A stretch of DNA of 64,000 bases. It comes from Pedococcus bigeumensis (GTDB taxonomy: Bacteria > Actinomycetota > Actinomycetes > Actinomycetales > Dermatophilaceae). A program made the position numbers and the translations under genes. Positions within the stretch are counted from its first letter, which is position 1, and each line of letters starts with the position of its first letter. The stretch is from contig NZ_RCZM01000005.1 in NCBI RefSeq assembly GCF_006438965.1, positions 62,001 through 126,000 of the forward strand, written 5' to 3'. This document shows positions 34,966-43,299 of the stretch, in pieces. The notes under the pieces were generated by a model. That model was not told where the DNA came from. It ran no database searches and saw only the letters and a program-made list of their open reading frames with translations.

Positions 34966-35982
34966 TCAGGCGCGTGGGTTCGCGGCGTCAGGGCGCAGGA
35001 GGCGGGCGGCGTCGATCGCGTAGTAGGTCAGGATGATCTGGGCACCGGCGCGCCGGATGCCCAGCAGCGACTCCATCATCGCCCGGTCCCGGTCGATCCA
35101 GCCGTTGGCCGAGGCCGCCTCGATCATCAAGTACTCCCCCGAGATCTGGTAGGCCGCCACCGGCACCGTCGACACGGCCGCCGCGGCCGCCACGATGTCG
35201 AGGTGCGGCATCGCCGGCTTGACCATGACGATGTCGGCGCCCTCCGCGATGTCGAGCTCGAGCTCGCGCAGCGCCTCGGTCGCGTTGCCCGGGTCCTGCT
35301 GGTAGGTCGCCCGGTCACCGACCAGCGAGGACTGGACCGCCTCGCGGAACGGTCCGTAGAGACCGGAGGTGTACTTCGCGGCATACGCGAGGATCACCGT
35401 GTCGATGAGGCCCTCGGCATCCAGCGCGGCGCGCACGAACGCGACCTGGCCGTCCATCATCCCCGAGAGCCCGAGCACGTGGGCGCCGGCGCGGGCCTGC
35501 GCGAGGCCCATCGCGGCATACCGTTCGAGCGTGGCGTCGTTGTCCACCCGGCCGGCGGCGTCGAGGACCCCGCAGTGGCCGTGGTCGGTGAACTCGTCGA
35601 GGCACAGGTCGGCCATCACCACGAGCCGGTCACCGACGGCATCGGCGACGGCGCGGAGGGCGACGTTGAGGATGCCTTCGGGGTCGTCCGCGCCCGAACC
35701 CATCGCGTCCTTGGTCGCCGGCACCCCGAACAGCATGATCCCACCGATGCCGACCTCAGCGGCCTCGACGGCGGCAGCCACCAGGGAATCCAGCGTGTGC
35801 TGCACGACGCCGGGCATCGCCGAGATGGCCACCGGCTCGTCGATGCCCTCACGGACGAAGACGGGCAGCACCAGCTCGGCCGGATCCAGCCGGGTCTCGG
35901 CGACGAGCCGGCGCATGGCCACGGACTGCCGCAGCCGACGGGGCCGGATCACCGGTCCCGTCGGCCGCGAGAGGTCAGCCAC
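34966..35982 (-). CDS. hemB: Delta-aminolevulinic acid dehydratase (porphobilinogen synthase)
   Basis: Condenses two 5-aminolevulinates to porphobilinogen; 338 residues from the GTG at 35982. The two Schiff-base Lys are in YAAKYTSGLYGPFREAV and VMVKPAMPHLDIV. The metal site reads LCLDEFTDHGHCG, in which the Cys triad of zinc enzymes is partly replaced by Asp, indicating a magnesium-type enzyme. Last gene of the rex-hemA-hemC-hemD-hemB operon, 9 bases after hemD. Confidence 0.96.
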   Translation of the reverse strand: MADLSRPTGPVIRPRRLRQSVAMRRLVAETRLDPAELVLPVFVREGIDEPVAISAMPGVVQHTLDSLVAAAVEAAEVGIGGIMLFGVPATKDAMGSGADDPEGILNVALRAVADAVGDRLVVMADLCLDEFTDHGHCGVLDAAGRVDNDATLERYAAMGLAQARAGAHVLGLSGMMDGQVAFVRAALDAEGLIDTVILAYAAKYTSGLYGPFREAVQSSLVGDRATYQQDPGNATEALRELELDIAEGADIVMVKPAMPHLDIVAAAAAVSTVPVAAYQISGEYLMIEAASANGWIDRDRAMMESLLGIRRAGAQIILTYYAIDAARLLRPDAANPRA

Positions 35983-35991
35983 GCGAACCCA

Positions 35992-37644
35992 CTACTTGGC
36001 CCGACGGCGCGACGCGGACTTCTTGGCGCTGGGACGAACCACCGGCTCGCCGGCCTCGGCCGCAGCAGCGGCCAGCCCCAGGCCGTAGTCGGCCAGCGCG
36101 TCGATCAGCGAGTCGGACGACGCCTCGGGAGCCAGCACGTCGACCCGCAGGCCGTGCTCCTCAGCCGTCTTGGCGGTCGCCGGCCCGATGCAGGCGATCA
36201 CGGTGGACGGGTGCGGCTTGCCGGCGATGCCGACCAGGTTGCGCACCGTCGAGGACGACGTGAAGACCGCCGCGTCGAACTGGCCACCCTTGATGGCCTC
36301 GCGGATGTGGGCGGCCGGCGGAGCGGCACGCACGGTGCGGTATGCCGTGACGTCGTCCACCTCCCAGCCCATCTTCTGCAGGCCGGCGACGAGGGTGTCG
36401 GTCGCGATGTCGGCACGAGGCAGGAAGACCCGGTTGATCGGGTCGAGCACCTCGTCGAACGGCGGCCAGTCCTCGAGCAGCCCCTTGGCGGACATCTCAC
36501 CGGACGGCACCAGGTCGGGCACGATGCCCCACTCGCGCAGTGCCGCGGCGGTGACGCCACCGACGGCGGCGATCTTGAGCCCGGCGAAGGCCCGGGCGTC
36601 GAGCCCGAACTCCTCGAACTTCTCGCGGACGGCCTTCACGGCGTTGACCGAGGTGAACCCGATCCACTCGTAGCGACCGGTGACCAGGCCCTTGACCGCG
36701 CGCTCCATCTGCTGCGGCGTCCGGGGCGGCTCGACCGAGATCGTCGGGACGACCTCAGCGGTCGCGCCAAAGGACTCGAGGCGGGCGATGGTCGACCCGG
36801 ACTGCTCCTTGGTGCGGGGCACCAGGACGTTCCAGCCGAACAGCGGCTTGGTCTCGAACCAGGACAGGCTCTCGCGCAGCGCCACGGTGGTGCCCACGAC
36901 GGCCAGGGCCGGGAACTCCAGGGTCTTCATGACCTTGGCGACCTCGCCGAGCGTCGTGACGCGGGTGGCCTGGCGGATGGTCGTACCACGCTCGGTGAGC
37001 GCCACCGGGCTGTCGGCGGACCGACCTGCTGCCAACAGCTTGGCGAGCGCGGGACCGAGGTCATCGGGCTGGCCCAGCAGGACGACCGTGACCGAGTCGG
37101 CCACCGAGGCCGACCAGTCGACGTGCCGGTCGTTGGCCGAGATCACGTGCACGGCCGGCGAGCTGCTCGACGTCAGCGGGATGCCCGCGTAGGCCGGGAC
37201 GGCCGAGACGGCGCTGACACCGGGGACGATGTCGAACCCGATGCCGGCCTTCTGGCACGCGAGGGCTTCCTCGGCGAGGCCGTTGAAGGTGGCCGGGTCG
37301 CCGTCCATGAGCCGGACGACTAGGCCGCCGGGCGCGGACTTGGCCGCCTTGACGACGAGCTTGGCCCGCATCGCGTGGGTCAGCGGCTGGCCGTGCTCGC
37401 CGTGACCGGCGTCGACGATCTCGACGTCCGCGCGGCAGTAGCGGGCGACGACGTCCTCGCGGGCCACCTGGTCGATGACGACCACGTCGGCTGCAGCGAG
37501 GAACTCCAGGGAGCGCACCGTCATGAGACCGGAGTCGCCGGGACCCGCGCCGACGAAGGCGACGCGTCCGGGGACCCGGCTCTGACGAGCGGTCGAGGAG
37601 GTGGTGGTTGAGGTGGTGGCGGTGGTCGAGCGCGTGGGGCTCAC
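35992..37644 (-). CDS. hemD: Bifunctional uroporphyrinogen-III C-methyltransferase / uroporphyrinogen-III synthase
   Basis: Fusion of 550 residues. The N-terminal part (about 25-265) is a SAM-dependent precorrin-2-forming methyltransferase (VAFVGAGPGDSGLMTVRSLE; VRLMDGDPATFN; PGVSAVSAVPAYAGIPLT). The C-terminal part (about 275-530) is a HemD synthase (NVLVPRTKEQSG; FTSVNAV; LPRADIA; VFTSSSTVRNLV). The fusion gives one protein at the branch between heme and siroheme/cobalamin and is known in actinobacteria. A Thr/Ser-rich head and a Lys/Arg-rich tail flank the domains. GTG start overlaps the hemC stop (GTGA). Confidence 0.93.
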   Translation of the reverse strand: MSPTRSTTATTSTTTSSTARQSRVPGRVAFVGAGPGDSGLMTVRSLEFLAAADVVVIDQVAREDVVARYCRADVEIVDAGHGEHGQPLTHAMRAKLVVKAAKSAPGGLVVRLMDGDPATFNGLAEEALACQKAGIGFDIVPGVSAVSAVPAYAGIPLTSSSSPAVHVISANDRHVDWSASVADSVTVVLLGQPDDLGPALAKLLAAGRSADSPVALTERGTTIRQATRVTTLGEVAKVMKTLEFPALAVVGTTVALRESLSWFETKPLFGWNVLVPRTKEQSGSTIARLESFGATAEVVPTISVEPPRTPQQMERAVKGLVTGRYEWIGFTSVNAVKAVREKFEEFGLDARAFAGLKIAAVGGVTAAALREWGIVPDLVPSGEMSAKGLLEDWPPFDEVLDPINRVFLPRADIATDTLVAGLQKMGWEVDDVTAYRTVRAAPPAAHIREAIKGGQFDAAVFTSSSTVRNLVGIAGKPHPSTVIACIGPATAKTAEEHGLRVDVLAPEASSDSLIDALADYGLGLAAAAAEAGEPVVRPSAKKSASRRRAK

Positions 37645-38747
37645 AGTGCACGCTCCGTGCTGTCGTGTTCGGGTATGCGGTCGGTGCTGCGGTCGAGGGC
37701 GGCGAGCGGATCGGCTCCGGTCGCCTCGGCTGGCTCTGGCGGCGGCGCCTCGGGGACGCGGCTCGCCGGACCGTCGCCGGACGGCATCGGTGGTGCGGCT
37801 GGTGGGCGCTCCTCAGGACCGCGCAACAGGTCGCCGCCGTCCTCGAGGAGGACTGCCGCGAGCCGGCGGCCGAGGGCCTCGGCGTCGTCGACACCGCCCA
37901 CGAGGGAGCGGCGCAGGTCGAACGAGCCGTCGACGGCACCGACGAAGGCGCGCAGAGACAGCTCGATGCCGTCCTCGCCCTCGACGATCTCGGCCAGGGC
38001 TCCGACCGGCGCGGAGCAACCGGCTTCGAGGGCGGCGAGGACCGCACGCTCGGCGGTGACGCAGGCGCGGGTGTCAGGGTCGTCGAGGACCGCCAGCGCA
38101 GCGCGGGTGGTCTCGTCGTCGGAGCGGCACTCGACGGCCAGGGCGCCCTGGCCGGGGGCCGGCAGCATCTGGAGCGGGTCGATCGCCTCGGCGACGTCGG
38201 CCAGCCGCCCGAGCCGGGCGAGGCCGGCACGGGCCAGCACCACGCCGTCGAGCGCGCCGTCCCTGACCAGGCCGATCCTGGTGTCGACGTTGCCGCGGAT
38301 GTCCTTGAACGACAGGCCGAGTCCTAGCGCGGCGAGCTGTGCGACGCGGCGCGGCGAACCGGTGCCGACCACAGCGCCGTCACCGAGCTCACCCAGGGTG
38401 CGGTGGCCGGAGGACACGAGCACGTCGCGCGGGTCCTCACGGACCGGGACGGCTGCGATGACCAGGCCGGGTTCGGGCGTGGTCGGCAGGTCCTTGAGCG
38501 AGTGCACGGCCAGGTCGACCTCACCCGCGAGCAGGGCCCGTCGCAGCGCGGCGGCGAACACGCCGGTCCCGCCGATCGAGGAGAGCGAGGCGGTCGAGGT
38601 GTCGCCCTCGGTGACGATCTCGACGAGCTCGACGACGTGGCCACGGGCGCGCAGCAGGTCCGCCACCCAGGTCGACTGGGTGGTGGCCAGGGCGCTGCGG
38701 CGGGTGCCCAGACGCAGGGTGAGGGGCGCAGCGGCAGGTGCGGTCAC
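37641..38747 (-). CDS. hemC: Hydroxymethylbilane synthase (porphobilinogen deaminase)
   Basis: Polymerises four porphobilinogens. 368 residues from a GTG overlapping the hemA stop. Substrate-binding segments LGTRRSALATTQS, VHSLKDLPT and GTGSPRRVAQL, and the cofactor-binding Cys in ALEAGCSAPVGAL are all present. The C-terminus has about 60 extra residues, Pro/Glu-rich and probably disordered (EERPPAAPPMPSGDGPA), beyond the usual end of the fold. Confidence 0.95.
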   Translation of the reverse strand: MTAPAAAPLTLRLGTRRSALATTQSTWVADLLRARGHVVELVEIVTEGDTSTASLSSIGGTGVFAAALRRALLAGEVDLAVHSLKDLPTTPEPGLVIAAVPVREDPRDVLVSSGHRTLGELGDGAVVGTGSPRRVAQLAALGLGLSFKDIRGNVDTRIGLVRDGALDGVVLARAGLARLGRLADVAEAIDPLQMLPAPGQGALAVECRSDDETTRAALAVLDDPDTRACVTAERAVLAALEAGCSAPVGALAEIVEGEDGIELSLRAFVGAVDGSFDLRRSLVGGVDDAEALGRRLAAVLLEDGGDLLRGPEERPPAAPPMPSGDGPASRVPEAPPPEPAEATGADPLAALDRSTDRIPEHDSTERAL

Positions 38748-40054
38748 GGCATACCTCCACGCTCTGGTGGTGGCACGGACGCGGTGGCGGCTTCGCCGGG
38801 ACGCAGGTCGAACAGCTCACGCAGGGCCTGCGCGTAGTCAGCGCCCTGGCCGCCCACGGCGCGTTCCTTCACCCGGATGGTCGGGGTGTGCAGCAGCTTC
38901 TCGACGATGCGGTGCACGGCGAGCTGGACCTCGGCCCGCGCCACCTCGTCGAGGTCGGGGAGCCGCTGGTCGAGCCGGTTGAGCTCACCGGCGACGACGT
39001 CGGCCGCGTGCGAACGCAGCGCGGCGACCGTCGGGGCGACGGACTCCGCCGCGCGCGAGGTGAGGTATGCCGCCACCTCACCGATGACGAGGTCCGCCAC
39101 CTCCCGCACCTGCGGCGGGGTCTGGCCACCCGAGAGCTCCTCGCCGAGCGCGCCGAGACCCGCGAGGGTGACCCCGCTCAGGGAGGCAACCTCGGGGGTG
39201 ACGTCGTGGGGCAGCGCGAGGTCGATGTAGACCTGCGGGCGACCTGCTCGGGCGACCTGCGCGTCGCCGGCGGTGGTGAGGTCGACGACGACACCCGTCG
39301 ACCCGGTGCACGAGATGACGACGTCGGCGCCTGCGAGCGCGGTGGACAGCTCATCGAGCGGGCGGGCGGTGCCACCGGTGCGCTCGGCGAGGCGCAGCGC
39401 CTTGGCCACCGTCCGGTTGACGATGGTGAGGTTGGCCGCGCCGCGACGCGCGACGGTCGTGGCGGCCAGCGAGCTCATGCCGCCCGCACCCACGACGAGA
39501 ACCTTGAGGTCGCGCAGCGATCCGAGCTCCCGCTCGGCACGGGCCAGGCCGGCCTCGACGAGGGAGACGCTGACCGCGTCGATCCCGGTCTCGGTGTGGG
39601 CCCGCTTGCCGACCCGCAGGGCCTGCTGGAACAGCGTGTTGAGGGCAGGACCGGCGTGGCCGGACTTCTGCGACTCGCGCAGGGCGGTGCGCATCTGGCC
39701 GAGGATCTGGGCCTCGCCGACCGCCATCGAGTCCAGCCCGCAGGCGACCGTGAACGCGTGCGCGATGGCCCGGTCCTCGTAGTGCACGTAGAGGTGCGCG
39801 CGCAGCTCCTCGCGACTCACGCCGGTGACCTCGGTGAGGGCGTCGGCGATGTCGGTGACCGCGCCGTGGAAGGTCATCGACTCGGCGTAGACCTCGGTGC
39901 GGTTGCAGGTGGAGACCACCAGCGCCTCGGAGAGGTTGTCACGCCCGGTGAGGCTGGCGGCGAGCGCACGCCGACCGTCGGCGTCGAGCGACATCGCCTC
40001 CAGCAGCGGCAGGGGCGCGGTGTGGTGGGACAGCCCCAGGATGACCAGGCTCAT
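38744..40054 (-). CDS. hemA: Glutamyl-tRNA reductase
   Basis: NADPH enzyme of the C5 pathway making glutamate-1-semialdehyde from Glu-tRNA; 436 residues. MSLVILGLSHHTAPL at the start, the catalytic Cys in VVSTCNRTEVY, HAFTVACGLDSMAVGEAQILGQ, the NADPH fold VLVVGAGGMSSLAA and a C-terminal dimerisation helix region are visible. The ATG overlaps the rex stop (ATGA), so the first committed step of heme synthesis is coupled to a redox sensor. Confidence 0.96.
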   Translation of the reverse strand: MSLVILGLSHHTAPLPLLEAMSLDADGRRALAASLTGRDNLSEALVVSTCNRTEVYAESMTFHGAVTDIADALTEVTGVSREELRAHLYVHYEDRAIAHAFTVACGLDSMAVGEAQILGQMRTALRESQKSGHAGPALNTLFQQALRVGKRAHTETGIDAVSVSLVEAGLARAERELGSLRDLKVLVVGAGGMSSLAATTVARRGAANLTIVNRTVAKALRLAERTGGTARPLDELSTALAGADVVISCTGSTGVVVDLTTAGDAQVARAGRPQVYIDLALPHDVTPEVASLSGVTLAGLGALGEELSGGQTPPQVREVADLVIGEVAAYLTSRAAESVAPTVAALRSHAADVVAGELNRLDQRLPDLDEVARAEVQLAVHRIVEKLLHTPTIRVKERAVGGQGADYAQALRELFDLRPGEAATASVPPPERGGMP

Positions 40055-40755
40055 CGGCCGACCGCACTGTTGATCGGCTCGAGCGTGACGTGCTCGAGCG
40101 CCCCCTCGGCCGCGAGCGCCCTGCGCTGCTCGTGGAAGGCGAGGATCTGCAGCTCGGTGGAGAGGTCGACCTTGCGGACGTCGACGTCCTCGGGGACGAC
40201 GAGCACGCACGGAGCGAAGTTGAGGATGGAGCGCACCCCGACGGCCACGAGCTGGTCGCAGACGTCCTGGGCGGAGGCGGCGGGCGTGGCGATGACACCG
40301 ATGGCCAGGCCCTGCTCGGCCAGCGACGTGAGGGCGTCCATGGGCTGCACGGTGATGCCCGCGATCTCCTGCCCGAGCAGGTGCGAGTCCTGGTCGAGCA
40401 GAGCGACGACCCGGAAGCCACGCGTGGCGAAACCGCTGTAGGCCGCGAGCGCGTGGCCGAGGTTGCCCATCCCGATGATGGCGACGGGCCAGTCCTGGGT
40501 GAGGCCGAGCTCGCGGGAGATCTGGTAGGCGAGATGGTCCACCTCGTAGCCGACACCACGTACGCCATAGGAGCCGAGGTGGGACAGGTCCTTGCGGAGC
40601 TTGGCGCTGCGAACCCCCGCAGCGGCGGCCAGCTCCTCGGAGGACACCGAGGTGATCCCGCGCTCCGCGAAGCCGGTCAGGGCACGGAGGTATTCGGGTA
40701 GCCGTGCGACCGTGGCGTCGGGAATACCCCGACGGGCGCTCGGGTCGGCAGACAC
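40051..40755 (-). CDS. rex: Redox-sensing repressor Rex
   Basis: NADH/NAD+-responsive repressor, 234 residues. The N-terminal winged helix (ATVARLPEYLRALTGF; KLRKDLSHLGSYGVRGVGY) is followed by a Rossmann domain with VAIIGMGNLGHALAAY. High NADH releases Rex from DNA, inducing respiratory genes. First gene of rex-hemACDB, with a near-consensus Rex operator in its own promoter, so it is probably autoregulated and controls heme synthesis, as described for Streptomyces. Confidence 0.96.
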   Translation of the reverse strand: MSADPSARRGIPDATVARLPEYLRALTGFAERGITSVSSEELAAAAGVRSAKLRKDLSHLGSYGVRGVGYEVDHLAYQISRELGLTQDWPVAIIGMGNLGHALAAYSGFATRGFRVVALLDQDSHLLGQEIAGITVQPMDALTSLAEQGLAIGVIATPAASAQDVCDQLVAVGVRSILNFAPCVLVVPEDVDVRKVDLSTELQILAFHEQRRALAAEGALEHVTLEPINSAVGR

Positions 40756-40821
40756 AGTCTTCTCCGGCTCCTTCTCATCACTGGCAGTCCACGCCTGGCT
40801 GGGGCGGACGGGAGCCTTTGC

Positions 40822-40850
40822 AGATTACGCTTTTGTGAACGGATGCACAA
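40822..40850 (-). promoter_or_regulatory. rex-hem promoter with Rex operator
   Basis: TTGTGAACGGATGCACAA (40833-40850) differs at one base from the Rex consensus TTGTGAA-N4-TTCACAA. On the minus strand a -35 TTGTGC lies in the operator and is followed after 17 bases by a -10 TAATCT (40827-40822), so Rex bound here would occlude the -35 and spacer. A second partial repeat, AGTCACAAG, adjoins it at 40851-40859. Confidence 0.88.
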
Positions 40851-40928
40851 AGTCACAAGCGGCCGTCTCACGAAGCACGTGAGCCACGTCACCTCGTGCT
40901 CCTGTGGCGGCTCCCGAAGGGCCCCGGG

Positions 40929-41186
40929 TCAGCCGCCCAGTGCGGCCCTCAGCCGGTGTTCGTCGACCCGCCAGTAGTCGTGCTGGCGCCCGTCGACGAA
41001 GGTCACCGGGATCTGCTCCCAGTACTGCTCCTTGAGGGTCGGGTCGTCCTCGATCGACCGCTCGACCCAGCCCACCCCGAGGTCGGCGGCGACCCGCTCG
41101 ATGACGGCTCGCGCCTCCTCGCACAGATGGCAGCCCGGTTTGCTCACCAGGGTGATGCGCGGGGCGGGCGTGGCGAGTCCAGACAC
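40929..41186 (-). CDS. Glutaredoxin-like (DUF836) protein
   Basis: 85 residues with a thioredoxin/glutaredoxin fold: TLVSKPGCHLCEEARAV with a CHLC redox motif, and a segment IPVTFVDGRQHDYWRVD after it. Disulfide reductase function is likely; partners unknown. It lies immediately upstream of rex with the same direction, a conserved neighbourhood in actinobacteria. The GTG start is 6 nt after TACCCT, a possible -10 of a leaderless transcript, with no ribosome-binding site. Confidence 0.85.
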   Translation of the reverse strand: MSGLATPAPRITLVSKPGCHLCEEARAVIERVAADLGVGWVERSIEDDPTLKEQYWEQIPVTFVDGRQHDYWRVDEHRLRAALGG

Positions 41187-41246
41187 ACCAGCAGGGTATG
41201 CCGGGTGGTCACCTTCGAGGGCAGCCGGGACGGGCAGGAGCAGGCC

Positions 41247-41287
41247 ACGCTATGCGCTGCCCCACCCTCAGGGGCAGTGCATAGCGT
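41247..41287. repeat. Long inverted repeat between divergent glutaredoxin and HAD genes
   Basis: ACGCTATGCGCTGCCCC (41247-41263) and GGGGCAGTGCATAGCGT (41271-41287) pair over 17 bp with one mismatch and a 7-base loop. It ends 14 bases before the -10 (TAGGCT, 41302-41307) of the HAD gene. Both flanking genes start away from it, so it is not a terminator; an operator or a structured leader on either side is possible. Confidence 0.8.
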
Positions 41288-41314
41288 CCCCGGCGCCGCC
41301 CTAGGCTGGCCGAC

Positions 41315-42124
41315 ATGACCGACCGGGCGAGCGAGCTGGACCAGGCGCTCGCCGTCCCGCGGGACCCGGCCGCTGCCGCCTTCTTCGATGTCGACAACAC
41401 CGTGATGCGGGGGGCGAGCATCTGGCACCTGGCGCTCGGCCTGTGGCGGCGCGACTTCTTCACGGTGCGCGACGTGAGCTCGATGGCCTGGAAGCAGGTC
41501 CGGTTCGCCGCCCTCGGCGAGAGCCTCGACCACGTCGAGAAGATCCGCGAGCAGGCGCTCGGCTTCATCGCCGGCCACTCGGTGGCCGAGATCGGCGTCA
41601 TCGGCGAGGAGATCTTCGACGAGGCGATGCACGACAAGATCTGGCCGGGCACCCAGGCGCTGACCCGGATGCACCTCGACGAGGGTCAGGAGGTCTGGCT
41701 CGTCACCGCGACGCCAGTTGAGGTCGCGCAGGTGATCGCCGACCGGCTCGGCCTCACTGGGGCGCTCGGCACCGTCGCGGAGTCGGTCGACGGGATCTAC
41801 ACGGGTCGGCTCTCGGGCGAACCGCTGCACGGCGCCGCCAAGGCCACCGCGATCGAGGCGCTGGCTGCCGAGCGTGGGTTCGACCTCAGCAGTTGCTCGG
41901 CGTACTCCGACTCGGCCAACGACATCCCCATGCTGTCGCTCGTGGGCCACCCGTGCGCGATCAACCCGGACAGCGCCCTGCGTGACCACGCGAAGGCGCA
42001 CGGCTGGACCATCCGGGACTACCGGACCGGCCGTCGGGCGGCCAAGCTCGGCGTCCAGGCGGTCGGGGCCACCGCGCTCGCCGGCGCCCTCGCGGCGGCG
42101 GCTTCGCGACGCCGCTCGCGCTAG
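41315..42124 (+). CDS. HAD-IB family hydrolase (SerB-like)
   Basis: 269 residues, haloacid dehalogenase phosphatase. Catalytic Asp pair in FFDVDNTVMRGAS near residue 25, Ser/Thr motif in VWLVTATPVEV, Lys in GAAKATAIEAL and the acidic motif SAYSDSANDIPML. HAD-IB enzymes such as phosphoserine phosphatase share this layout, with cap inserted after motif I; the substrate here is not known. ATG is 7 nt after a -10 TAGGCT with no ribosome-binding site. Forms the conserved block with glutaredoxin-like, rex and the ECF sigma factor. Confidence 0.9.
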   Translation: MTDRASELDQALAVPRDPAAAAFFDVDNTVMRGASIWHLALGLWRRDFFTVRDVSSMAWKQVRFAALGESLDHVEKIREQALGFIAGHSVAEIGVIGEEIFDEAMHDKIWPGTQALTRMHLDEGQEVWLVTATPVEVAQVIADRLGLTGALGTVAESVDGIYTGRLSGEPLHGAAKATAIEALAAERGFDLSSCSAYSDSANDIPMLSLVGHPCAINPDSALRDHAKAHGWTIRDYRTGRRAAKLGVQAVGATALAGALAAAASRRRSR

Positions 42125-42180
42125 GCGGCTCGGCACCGCCTTGGGTCGCGCGGACCCGCAACTGGCCGCAAACAGGCGGT

Positions 42181-42225
42181 AACGCGCGGGAACGCGCGGG
42201 AACGCGCCGGGGACGCGCCGGGGAC
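42181..42225 (+). repeat. Short tandem repeats, 10-base period
   Basis: AACGCGCGGG occurs twice in tandem, then AACGCGCCGG and two further degenerate units. They lie in the 287-base gap between the HAD and ECF sigma genes, which also holds two small perfect palindromes, GACACGTGTC (42260-42269) and CCCGATATCGGG (42282-42293). Confidence 0.6.
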
Positions 42226-42411
42226 GGCGGCATACCCCTCGGTGTGCCGTAGGTCTCCTGACACGTGTCCCTGACAAACAGCCCGATATCGGGGAAACTG
42301 TCCGGTCAGGAGGCTCCTATCCGGATTCGTGCACTACGCAGCGCCGCGAGACGACTCGCGGTCCCTCAGGCTGCCCACGGGGCTCCTGTCTGGGCAACGA
42401 GCCGACCGGCA

Positions 42412-43152
42412 GTGGGTTACGCGACGGGGTACACCACCGCCGGCGACCACGGCATGGGCGCGGCGACTGCCGACTTCCTGGACAGGCTGCGGGTGGTGCT
42501 GAGCCTCGCCGGCGACGCGGGAACGCTGTCGGGCGGCCACGGAGATGCCAGTGGCGGTTCAGCCGCACGGGCGGGCTTCGAGCCGGGCGGGGCACCCCAG
42601 GACTTCGAGCGGATCTTGGCGCTGGTCGAGCTCGCCCAGCGTGGCGACGCCGAGGCGTTCGGGATGATCTACGAGCGCTACGTCGACGTCGTCTACCGCT
42701 ACGTCTACGTGCGGGTGGGGGGCAAGCAGCTCGCCGAGGACATCACGTCGGAGACGTTCCTGCGCGCGCTGCGCCGGATGGACTCGTTCTCCTGGCAGGG
42801 ACGCGACATCGCGGCCTGGTTCATCACCATCGCCCGCAACCTGATCACCGACAACGCGAAGTCGGCGCGGTTCCGCATGGAGGTCACCACCGCCGACATG
42901 CTCGACGCCGACCCCCGCGTCGAGGCCGCTCCCGACAACGAGGTGCTCGCCCGCCTGCGCAACCAGCGACTGCTCGAAGCGGTCAAGGGGCTCAAGCCGG
43001 AACAGGCCGAGTGCGTCGTGCTGCGGTTCCTCCAGGGACTCACCCTCGCCGAGACGGCCAAGGTCCTCGGCAAGTCCGAGGGCGCCGTCAAGCAGCTCCA
43101 GCTCCGCGCCGTCCGTGCCCTGCACCGGGAGCTCGCCGATGTCGACCTCTGA
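42412..43152 (+). CDS. ECF sigma factor, BldN-like
   Basis: RNA polymerase sigma factor of the extracytoplasmic-function class, about 246 residues. Region 2 (AFGMIYERYVDVVYRYVYVRVGG; ETFLRALRRMDSFSWQGRDIAAWFITIARNLI) and region 4 (LKPEQAECVVLRFLQGLTLAETAKVLGKSEGAVKQLQLRAVRAL) are clear. An N-terminal extension of about 60 residues recalls BldN of Streptomyces, which has a cleaved proprotein. Start is uncertain: GTG 42412 is chosen because codon third positions become GC-rich there; ATG 42454 or GTG 42265 are alternatives. The neighbourhood (glutaredoxin, rex, hem) matches that of bldN. Confidence 0.85.
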   Translation: MGYATGYTTAGDHGMGAATADFLDRLRVVLSLAGDAGTLSGGHGDASGGSAARAGFEPGGAPQDFERILALVELAQRGDAEAFGMIYERYVDVVYRYVYVRVGGKQLAEDITSETFLRALRRMDSFSWQGRDIAAWFITIARNLITDNAKSARFRMEVTTADMLDADPRVEAAPDNEVLARLRNQRLLEAVKGLKPEQAECVVLRFLQGLTLAETAKVLGKSEGAVKQLQLRAVRALHRELADVDL

Positions 43153-43192
43153 CGTCCGGTCCGAAATCTGTGGGTATCGCTACGTGCCGACG

Positions 43193-43218
43193 CGTAACTT
43201 CCGGGATCGCGGCTCGTT
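43193..43218 (+). promoter_or_regulatory. Candidate BldN-type promoter before the DUF5667 gene
   Basis: CGTAAC (43193-43198) and CGTT (43215-43218) are separated by exactly 16 bases, as in the sigma-BldN consensus I recall for Streptomyces (CGTAAC-N16-CGTTGA). It lies 82 bases before the DUF5667 start and 40 bases after the sigma gene stop. A direct repeat TCAACGCAGGG follows in the leader (near 43245 and 43269), then GGGAG before the ATG. Confidence 0.6.
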
Positions 43219-43299
43219 CTCAGCACGACACACCGTGACTGGGTTCAACGCAGGGTTCTACCCAGGGATCAACGCAGGGCTGGGGAGGGAGAAGCCGGC

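Noticed and set aside
34855-37323. Plus-strand open frame of 822 codons opposite hemB and hemD
   Set aside because: Shadow of well-defined hem genes with conserved motifs on the minus strand; the translation is Arg/His/Asp/Gly-rich without domains.
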